DNA of 64,000 nt from Pinus tabuliformis (taxonomy: Eukaryota; Streptophyta; Pinopsida; Pinales; Pinaceae), in NCBI GenBank assembly GCA_031772625.1, contig CM062815.1, positions 115,266,989-115,330,988 on the forward strand, given 5' to 3'. Position numbers and translations under genes: made by a program. The notes below the pieces were generated by a model. The model saw only the letters and a program-made list of their open reading frames with translations. It made no database searches and was not told the DNA's origin. Positions 55,707 through 64,000 of the stretch are shown in pieces (position 1 is the stretch's first letter; each line of letters starts with the position of its first letter).

Positions 55707-56890
55707 CTAAGCATAGTACTTCTTGAGGTAAAGCCTGTTTCAGGGCTTATTGAGAGGATTTTCTTCATAATCAATAAGCTCATAGGCTCCTTTCTGCAAA
55801 TGTAGGGCCCATGCCACATAGGTTCAAATTGCCTACCCCCAGCTTATCATTAGCCTGGTCATATAGGAGGACCAAATCACCCTCAGAGAACACGCGAGAG
55901 GAGACAAACTGATCAAAATGGGATTTGACCTGTTTCTTCTGTGCTTCGATGACCAAGGCAGTGAGACGGCAAGTCTCATTTAGTCGTTCTAAATATAAGA
56001 GGTGTTTCTCTTGAGGTGATGTTTTGGGGATGAGTTCAACAGCTAACTTGAGTGAAGGAATGTTGCATTCGATCAACAATTTTGCTTCCAGACCATAACC
56101 AGCTGGAATGATGTGAAAACAGTTTCATCTTTGGTTGAGGTTCGGTAGGCCCACAAAGCTTAAAAGAGCATGAGATGCCAATTTGACTTGTGCATCCAAA
56201 TAGTACGCTGAAGCATTGTGACCAAGACCTTGTTCACGGCTTCAACTTGGCCGTTGGCCTGAGGGTAATACGGGGTCGAGCCATCGTGGCGCAAGCCTAA
56301 TGCAGATGTCAACTTGGCCATCATGTAATCTCTGAAATGGGAGCCATGGTTTGTGACAATGGCTTAGGGTATGTCAAACCTAGAAATAACATGGTTAAAA
56401 AGGAATTGAGTCGCCGTCTTACCATCTGCAAAATATGCAGGCATCGCTTTGGCCCATTTGAGGAAATAATCCATAGTGAAGATGATATAGCCATGCCCCC
56501 CGGCCAAACGAGGGTTACATGTCATATAATCGATGCCCCATTTGGCAAAGGGGCCAATATTGATGACGAGGTGTAGGTGAGCAGGTGGGGTGCGCATCTT
56601 CGGTTAGTAAATTTGGAATTCATGGCACTTGCGAATAGCAAGAATGTAGTCCTTGAAGATAAATGGATAGAAATAACTAGCACGAAGGATTTTTTGAGTT
56701 GTAGTGTAACCAGAAATATGACCACCACATGCCTCGGAGTGGCAATCATTGAGAACTCTTTCAGCTTCCTGAATCGTAAGACAATGGCGAAGAACTGAAT
56801 CGGCATCGACATGGTATAAAGTATCTTCAATAATATGGTAGGGTTGGGAGTGATGTCGAATCCTTCAGCGATCATCCTTAGTCAACGCAG
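55707..56890 (-). pseudogene. Tat-like integrase, broken
   Basis: The zinc-binding part lies at about 56790-56630 (C-H-S-E-A-C-G-G-H; the last Cys pair reads C-H-E-F). The core reads W-G-I-D-Y-M (about 56540), V-T-N-H-G-S-H-F (about 56355, where Asn replaces the second catalytic Asp) and G-Q-V-E-A-V-N-K (about 56250). The C-terminus ends in W-H-G-P-Y and L-Y-L-K-K-Y-Y-A before the stop at 55709-55707. Frameshifts occur, for example near 55830. The loss of catalytic Asp makes it inactive. Confidence 0.82.
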
Positions 56891-56891
56891 A

Positions 56892-57452
56892 CTAAAACAT
56901 GGACGTCTGGAGATACACAATGATATCACCATACCAAGGATCGAGGGTACTAATCAAGAAAAGGGTCTCATCTGGAAGCTGTTCAACTGCACTAGCAAGG
57001 AGAGCCTTAGAGGGAAGGGAACAAATCAATTCGGTGAAAACAAGTGACTTCTTAGATTTGGTTGTAGTTAAGACAAAATCGAATTCTTTCAGGATTACGA
57101 TCCATTTAGAATACTTGCCCCCTAGAAATTGATAAGTCAGGATATAGGTCATAGGGTTGCATTCAGAAATCACTATAGTCGTGCATAACAGGATATAGTG
57201 CTAAAAGCATTGAACGACAGTCAAAGCCAACTTATCGACATGTGCATAACTCATTTTAGTGTCGAGGAGATTCTGACTAAGGTAGTAGATTACATGTTCA
57301 TTGCCTTCGTCATCGTCTTGAACCAAAACCATAGCAATGGTGCTATGGACCGTGGCTAGGTAAAGGAAATAATCTCGATAATAGTCCAGCGGATGCAACA
57401 GACGAGCATTTATGAGGATGGAATTGATATCGTCAAAATATTTTTGGGCCAC
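56892..57452 (-). pseudogene. Tat-like first RNase H, degenerate
   Basis: The segment reads L-H-P-L-D-Y-Y, then L-Y-L-A-T-V-H-S where the first catalytic Asp should be, V-L-V-Q, a Y-Y-L-S-Q motif and K-L-A-L-T-V-V-Q. The active-site Asp is not visible, in line with the known weakness of this RNase H in the Tat lineage. One stop near 57200 splits the segment. Confidence 0.72.
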
Positions 57453-57453
57453 C

Positions 57454-58480
57454 TCATCCCATAGAAAGGGCGTTCCTTGTTTGAGAAACCGGGTAAATCC
57501 TGTGGCTAGCCCGGCATAGTTTGGTATAAAACGACGGAGAAAGTTGGCCTTTCCTTGCAGGCTCTGGAGTTGGTGTAGTGAGGATGGAGGGGGTAAATTT
57601 ACAATGGCCTTGAATTTTAGTAGATCCAGGTGAATACCATCCTTGGAAATGGTGAAGCCAAGGAGTCATCTTGATTCTACACAGAAAACACATTTGTGCG
57701 GATTTAACCGAATGTTATAGTGTCTGCAGCACAGAAAAATCTGCCGAAGATGGTCTGGGTGCTCTCGTCACTTACGAGAATGAGCGGGAAGGTCATCCAA
57801 GTAAGGCTGGACAATGTTTTGAATGTCATGAAATGCATAGGACATTGCCCGTTGAAACGTGGCTCCAAAATTTTTGAGGCTGAAAGGGAGCTTCTTCTAC
57901 GCGAACGTACCCCATGGATAGATAAAATTTGTCTTTTCTTAAGCTGCCGGTTCGATGTTGATCTAGTTATAACCAGAAAAACCATCCGTAAAGGAAAAGA
58001 TCTTGCTCCTGGCATATTCATCAATGATTTGATCAATGAAGGGAGTAGGATAGTTGTCTTTAGGATAGGCATGATTGAGATCTCGATAATCCACGCAAAC
58101 ATGGATCGTGCCCTATTTTTTAGTCACCGGGACACTATTGGACAACCAGTCTGTAAGGGGGATGGGATAGATGAATCCAGCTTTGAGAAGCTTTTCCACT
58201 TCACCCTTGATAGTGTCGGCCTTCCTAGGGTGCACGGGGCGAAGCCGTTGGCAAACGGGTTTTGCGTGTGGATACGTTGGTATTTCTTACACCACAATGC
58301 TAGGATCAATGTCGGGCATTTCTTCATAGGACCACGCAAACACATCATGGAATTTCTGAAATAGATGAGTATATGGCTTGATTTCATCTGGAGAACAAGA
58401 TACCCCAATATGAACATGTTCAATGATACTGGGTTTGATAGAGATGTCAATCGACATCGTTTGGGTAATATTACCCAGAT
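57454..58480 (-). pseudogene. Tat-like reverse transcriptase
   Basis: RT begins with a P-V-C-Q-R-L-R-P segment (about 58260) and contains V-C-V-D-Y-R-D-L-N (about 58110) and F-S-F-T-D-G-F-S-G-Y (about 57985). The catalytic Y-L-D-D at 57803-57792 is intact. The thumb end G-K-A-N-F-L-R-R-F lies near 57540. Several stops and a frameshift lie across it. The N-terminal linker (from 58990) is acidic and Ser-rich. Confidence 0.82.
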
Positions 58481-58989
58481 TTCCTTCCGACTATACTTCA
58501 TGAGTAACAATTGGTGGCAGAAATGGAGAAGAGAACCTTTCGAAAGCGGTAGACATGACTAGCGAGTGAGGCAAGAACGAGGAGAGATGATGAGTATCGA
58601 TTCATGGGGGTTCCTCGAGAGTCATGACTTCCATGATACCTTCATTAGCAAGGAAGGTCTTGGCTAAGGGATCAGGCGATTCCAATGTGCCAAGCCACGG
58701 GGATTGAGAGTACGTATCGAAAGAGGTCTTCGACATAAAAGAATCAGAGGATGCAGAGTTCGAATCCGAAACAATTTCCACGTAATTGACTTCGGCGGGA
58801 CTAAGTGGCATAACCTCGCCCCAGGTATCAACAAGATCCAGTGCAGGTATGACCCAAGGATCAGATTTGACTGAGATCATGTTGACAGAGGAACATGAGA
58901 AGGTGGGAGCAGAAAAATTCCCATTAAGGTAGAATATTTGAAGAGATCTACCCCCAATGTCTCATAGGGAGCACCAGAGTGCTTGACAT

Positions 58990-59647
58990 ACGGAACATTT
59001 CCATCTGAGGAGGAAGAGACAAAGATAGACAACTAGTCGATAGTGACAATCTTCCCTTGATGGGGAAAACGAATCATGTGAAATAAAGAGGAGGTGACGG
59101 CATGCATGGCATGAGTCCAACTTCGACCAAGTAGAAGATTATAATTGAGATTGGCATCAACAATTTCTACTTCGACTTGCATTTTCTTGCCTTCCAGGGT
59201 TATGGCAAGGTTATGTAAGACATCAAAGGGTTGCGAATCACGCCCATCGAAAGCTTCCAAAGTGTTCAGAGATTGGTTCAGTGTAAGAGAAACAATAGCC
59301 TTCCAACATGCGGTTGACATGATGCAGGTGGAATCACCCTCATTCATGATAGCTCGGTGGATGGTCTTCTCATTGATGATTACCTGAATAAGAAATGCAA
59401 TCTGATGAGGGAGCCGTGAAACATGGTTCTCTAGATCAAGACATGTCAAATTGGAATCGGTGGGATCGATGCCCCCAATAGCTAACAGCAAATATTTCCG
59501 CTGCAATGGGCAGCTTTGGAGTACCTTGAGAGTTGACATGGTTGACAGTGCCTGAGCAAAATCCTCAACAATATTGTAATGCCGAGCAGATCGGGCATTG
59601 GGATTATACGAGGATTTCCGCAGTACACCTCGAGAGGGTGGCCGCAT
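58990..59647 (-). pseudogene. Tat-like protease, catalytic Asp lost
   Basis: The segment holds H-R-A-I-M-N-E-G-D-S-T-C near residues 96-107, where D-E-G-A-S is expected, so the catalytic Asp is Asn and the Ala is Asp. A later N-L-L-L-G-R-S-W motif (near 59125) matches the retropepsin second block. It is therefore an inactive protease. Confidence 0.75.
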
Positions 59648-59689
59648 AGCAAAATCAGGGTTAGGGTGCTAAATATGCATAGGGCCAGA

Positions 59690-62600
59690 ACTCGAGGTAA
59701 AAGAAGAAGGTGCAACTTCTTTATCTTTCCCAACTGCTGGAGTAGGGGTTTGATAGTCTTTCGACCTAGTGGCCACATTAATAGGCATAATCATCATGAA
59801 CAATTGAGATCCAGAGGAAGCAGATTGGGGTTGATCTGCCATTTGGGTTTGCTGAGACAAAAATGGCTCTTTGAGGATAGCGGGGGTCCCTTTGATCAGG
59901 CGACTAACTTCGGATCATCGGGGACAATCCTTAGTGTAGTGATATTCCTCGCAAATGAGGCAAGGATACTTAGGTTTCCGTTGCAAAGATTCACCAGTAG
60001 ACGATTTGGGAGGACCCTATTTTGGGGCATCGGCTTTAGCTTTGCCTTTTCCTTTCTTCTTTCCTTCGAGGATTTACCCACTCTGGTAGATTGGACAGTG
60101 TGGACGGCTGAGGTTTTACCAGGGTTAGGTGGATTCTGAGATGAACTATTAGGAACAATATTTGAGACCAACTTCTATTTAGAATAAGTTATAGTAGGGG
60201 TTTTGGATACTGAACCAATAACTCCATCGACGGGAGGAACAACTAGTGACTTTGATGTTGCGGGATCGGATGATGGCTGTAGAGCATTAGGTAATAACTC
60301 ATAAAAAGTACAAGACTAAGAGTAAACTAGATCCAAGTACTAGGCATGAGCGATGGCCTGCTCTTCAGTGATGCATCCACCCATATCTATATCGCGATAA
60401 ATTGGGGCGCTGAATGATTTGGTAAACCATTCAGTGAGCAACTGATCAACAATATCAAATTTGATCAGGCAACATCTACGTCTCCATTCATGGATATGAT
60501 CAGAGATGTGTGTTGCAGTATCTTTCTTAAGCGATGTGAGCAAATAGGTGCCAGTTTCATAGCGAATCGGCAGCTGAAAATGTGTGAGGAAAGCCATGGC
60601 TAAAGAGTTAAAGTCATGGTAAGTAATTTGAGGTAGCTCGATGTACCACTTTGCTGCAGCACCCGTGAGGGTTTGTTGGAAAAGACAAGATGAATGGAAT
60701 AGTCTACGTACGATTTCGATGAGAACCAGAGGTGATATGTCATCACATGGGCCTGATGATCTTCTTTAGCTTTCCCATTGAACGTTGGGCAATCACTTGG
60801 TATCTTGGACAACACCGGAGGCCAGTACAGCGAATGAAGGATTGGATCATTCATAAGGTGAGATACATCTGGAAATTCGAGTGTAGCCAAGAAAGGAAAT
60901 TGGGTGTTAAAAGGCATGGAAGGTTGATAAGCGGGCCCATAGGGAGGAGCCCATCCCTACTGGTAAGGATTGTGGCCCCACAGTGGGGGATTCTAGCCAT
61001 ATGTCATTTGAAGTTTCCCCCATTGTGAATTACCTTGACCATAGGGAGGATTTTGACCTTGAATACCTTGGAACTGTCTAGCCATATGTTTCTGATAAGA
61101 AACGTATGGGTTAAAAGGTCGTCGAGCCTGTTGACCTTGGACGTATGGATATGGGACCTATTTTCCTTGAACATACAGCTGATGAACCTGTTGCCCTTGA
61201 ACAAGAGGGTTTTGGACCTGTAGTCCTTGGGCATAAGGTTTATACACTTGTTGCCCTTAGACATAGGAATTCTATACCTGATGCCCTTGGCTGGCAGGAT
61301 TCTGAACCTATTGACCTAGGACATGAGGATTTTGAGGCTGCTACTACGGGACTTTTCCTTGACCCTGCCCCTACAAGAGTTGACCTTGTTGATATGTATA
61401 CAAGGGTTGTTGCTGCCCTGGTTGGTTTTGATGTTGCAAGGGTTGACCTTGCGGTTGCAAAATGTGTCCATGGGGCTGCAGAGGTTGGCCCTGCAAGACA
61501 TGGGTTGAGAGGTGTGCAAAGCATATTGCATTTGTTGCTACGCGGTTTGCTACAAGTGTTGCAAGGGCTGACCTTGTGGTTGTTGTGGCTGACCTTGCTG
61601 CGGGATCATCTACCCTTGCTGTTGTGTGGAGAGCCCTTTTTGCAACAAAGGTTGCCCTTATGGTAACAAAGGCTTCCCTTGTTGTTGTAGAGGTTGTCCT
61701 TGCTGTTGCAAGGGTACTTGAATAGTGCCCGGGAAATTACCAAACTGAATCTAGCCATAGCTAGGCTAGATGTACTGCCTAGATTGGAGGGTGTAAGGTT
61801 GATTAACCATTCCTTGAGAACCATATGGAACGTAAGGATTTTGGTATTGGACCTGAGCCCCATAGGGCTGCTGATACTGAACATTGCTCGATCTAGACAG
61901 ACCAACGGGATTCTGAACCTATTGGTACTGGACATTGCTTGACCAGGTATGATCAACAGGGTTATAAATAATACCAAAAGAAGGTTGGTTTATACCAAGC
62001 ATGTGAGCTGTGAGCTGCTCACATTAGTGGCACCTGACACCATAGAAACATTCAGGTTCTACCCCCCAGGTAGTGGCACAACCTAGCCACTGACTAGTGG
62101 GACAAAGGAACTAACAGAGACAATATTTGAAACTACTGGTTGTGCCTGATGATTAATTAAGATTGAGGATACAAGGGTATTCGGAATGGTGGGCTGCATC
62201 AGGACTGAAGTAACAGCCTGTTGGGAAGTCATGTTCGTAACAAATGGACCTGACATAGGCTTGTTGTCTTACGCCCATACAGGATTATGGTAAACTGATG
62301 AGGCACTAAGTGTACCTGAAACCAACCGTGCCAAAGACACATAATTGGGTGGAAAACTGGCAGGAATACCTTCTGAAAAAGGGAAACCCTCGGGAGAAAA
62401 CTAAAATTGCAATTCTTCCCCCTCAATAGTGTGTGGAGTAGAAACTTCGAACTCATCCGGAGATGTGACTGGAGCATTGCCTTTGGGTTCCATGTCTGAA
62501 AACAAACGACGACGAATGGCTAAACGAGTATGAGGGGATAGTTCCAAAGGAACACCTGGCTAGTCGTATGGACTGTAAGGACGCTGCGGTGATATCACAA

Positions 62601-62895
62601 CAGGGTCAAATAGAGGGTTTGGAGGGTAGATAACTAGTCCAAGCTAACCATCAGTGGTCGATGAGTTCTCTGGAGTTTGAATGGGATTGTCCAGAGATTC
62701 TAGGCCAAGATCAGCAGATGACCCAATATCAAAAGTAGGCGGAGGACGAGATGACAAGGGTTGAATTCTCAAAACAATTGTGAGTTCAACATCTTGGTCC
62801 TCAAGTGACTCTGGTAACTCAGGAAATGGCTCCTCAGACAATCTTTCAGATGGAGGAGAGGAAGAGGAATTGGGTGAACCAGATGGTTCAGCCAT
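59690..62895 (-). pseudogene. Tat-like gag
   Basis: It starts at M-A-E-P-S-G-S-P-N (62895), a Ser/Pro/Glu-rich head, and continues with many stops. A Gln/Gly/Pro-rich, repetitive segment lies at about 61730-61130. The capsid core runs from about 60830 (L-P-S-D-x-P-x-F type segment) through F-L-T-H-F-Q-L-P and I-S-D-H-I-H-E-W-R-R-R (60590-60510). A zinc knuckle C-L-I-C-E-E-Y-H-Y-T-K-D-C lies near 59950. It then leads to protease. Gag forms the particle. Confidence 0.75.
61130..61730 (-). repeat. Gln/Gly/Pro-rich imperfect repeats in Tat-like gag
   Basis: On the + strand the phrase TTGACCTTG or TTGCCCTTG recurs at 20-45 base intervals. On the - strand this encodes Q-G-Q-P and V-Q-G-Q type repeats. 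Copies are diverged and include stops. Confidence 0.7.
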
Positions 62896-64000
62896 AATGA
62901 CCTTGTCTTAGTTGACAAAACAATTAACTTCAAGGCTTTAAAATTTTCTTTTAAGGGAAACTTACGATTTGGTCTCAGAAAAGACTAACAGGGTGTTTTT
63001 GGATCGTGGGCAATCAATTATTAAGGCACATAAAAGACTGGCGCTCTTTCATTTTTTAAGAGTAGAGAAAGAAACAAAGATGACTCTATCGCTTTTGATT
63101 GGAAACGAGCTTGAAAGGACAAGTGCTCGAATGATCTTTTAAGTTTAATGAGTCAAAAAAATTAAATGAATGCTCTAGATGATCTAGGTAAATAGGATTA
63201 CCAGGAAATCGTGAACTGCAGAATACCTCCTGGCAAACCAAGAAGTACGAGGACGGAATCTCCCTGAATGTTGTGTTCAGTGTATCACGTTTGCAAGGCG
63301 GCCGGCTCGGCTTCCTAAGGATAAAAGGATTGCAGCCTAGTGGGGTCTCCCGATATATACTCGACGGTACAGGAAGCACAAATCCATACTAGTGTTGTCT
63401 AATGCCGAAGCTAACAACAACTGCTAGGTTTAAAGACGCCAGAACACATCTCTAGCCTAGAGCTTCTAGATGCGATCGTTAATGTCAAATGTGCCTTAGG
63501 TTAATTGAATTCATTTTAAAGTTTATCTTGAGTTATGTTTCAGTTTTCAGGTCTTAGCGATGCGACTCAAAAAACCTTAAATGCAACTAAATGAGACAAG
63601 ACCCTTTCAATTCGATGAAATGCCTACACTAGATAGGGTAGAAACTACTCAATCAAATGCAAACAATCAAGCAACTGAAAATGAAATGATCTTTCACTAC
63701 CTTACTTTTTCAAAAAATAAACTAATGAAAAATGCATTCCAATTCCTAATTTCCTGATAAGCACTTATCTATTAGTCCTTTCAAAAGCAAACAAGTTCTC
63801 TTCCTTTTTCAAATGCCGATGCAATTCTAGTCTTTCAATGATGCAAGTTATCGTAACATAATAATGCAACAAACTAGAATTTCATACTTTTTCATGAAAC
63901 AACGAAACAAACTTTTCACATACAATCTTTCAGTGAAAAAGTTCTCGAGACAATAAGCTCTTCAAGAAAATGAACACGTGAAAAGAGAAGCTCATTCAGA
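62896..64000 (-). other. Tat-like 5' leader and possibly LTR, limits unresolved
   Basis: About 1.1 kb upstream of gag, without a supported gene. It should contain the primer site and perhaps the end of the 5' LTR. I could not find a clear tRNA-complementary site or a repeat that pairs with the left side, apart from the short TTTAATGAGTC phrase. Confidence 0.4.

Larger units (their letters stand above)
53700..64000 (-). mobile_element. Tat-like Ty3/gypsy retrotransposon, partial, with extra RNase H and antisense ORF
   Basis: Reading right to left: gag (62895-59690), protease (59647-58990), RT (to 57454), RNase H (57452-56892), integrase (56890-55707) and a second RNase H (55596-55171). A + strand ORF with an intron follows at 53731-54859. 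Dual RNase H plus an antisense ORF between pol and the 3' LTR is the known signature of the Tat lineage. The 5' LTR lies right of the window or in the unresolved stretch 62896-64000. All reading frames are decayed. Confidence 0.8.

Noticed and set aside
63269..63400. Candidate LTR start of the Tat-like element at TGTTGTGTTC or TGTTGTCTAA
   Set aside because: No matching partner sequence was found on the left side, and the neighbouring CCA does not lead into a recognisable tRNA complement.
1..64000. CRISPR arrays, bacterial operons, rRNA genes
   Set aside because: No short regularly spaced repeats with unique spacers, no ribosomal sequence and no bacterial gene order. All structured repeats fit eukaryotic mobile elements or microsatellites.

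Overview
This window looks like nuclear DNA from a large, repeat-rich land-plant genome. Its content is almost entirely LTR retrotransposons nested in one another: Ty1/copia, Athila-like and Tat-like Ty3/gypsy elements, and non-autonomous LTR elements, plus a hAT-like MITE and a tRNA-derived SINE. The combination of families (a Tat-type element with an extra RNase H and an intron-containing antisense ORF, and a gypsy element with a gag-like domain between protease and RT) reminds me of gymnosperm repeats, but the species cannot be fixed from the sequence. I found no convincing host gene, rRNA gene or CRISPR array. Nearly all coding regions are decayed, mostly by stops of the C-to-T or G-to-A type.

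Layout. (1) 1-23520: the 3' part of a + strand copia element (copia-1). Its RNase H is split by a 299-bp hAT-like MITE (161-459). Its 3' untranslated part is split by an Athila-like gypsy element (978-22294), which itself carries a - strand gypsy element (5080-14309) inserted between gag and protease. The Athila element ends not at its 3' LTR but in a nearly full-length reverse-transcribed copy of its primer tRNA-Asp. (2) 23521-28342: unclassified DNA with a decayed repetitive protein-like region (about 26100-27727). (3) 28343-35480: a - strand RT-less LTR element with 1.1-kb LTRs, carrying in its right LTR a 3.1-kb LTR element (31556-34688) that encodes only a retropepsin-like protein and a coiled coil. 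(4) 35486-38035: unclassified repeat-rich DNA with a SINE insertion (37146-37259). (5) 38036 to about 50230: a - strand, 5'-truncated copia element (copia-3) whose RT is split by a nearly complete + strand copia element (copia-2, 41433-48133). (6) About 50231-53700: unclassified, with a perfect 51-bp minisatellite. (7) About 53700-64000: a - strand Tat-like gypsy element with gag, protease, RT, RNase H, integrase, a second RNase H after the integrase, and an antisense two-exon ORF; its 5' end leaves the window.

Insertion order follows from target-site duplications: ACCTG/ACCTA for the gypsy in Athila, GATCC/AATCC for Athila in copia-1, AAATC for the 3.1-kb element, CGATG/GGATG for its RT-less host, ATGCT for copia-2 in copia-3, an 8-bp duplication for the MITE and 16 bp for the SINE. 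The most unusual item is the copied tRNA-Asp at the Athila 3' end. Next are the RT-less retropepsin element and the spliced antisense ORF.
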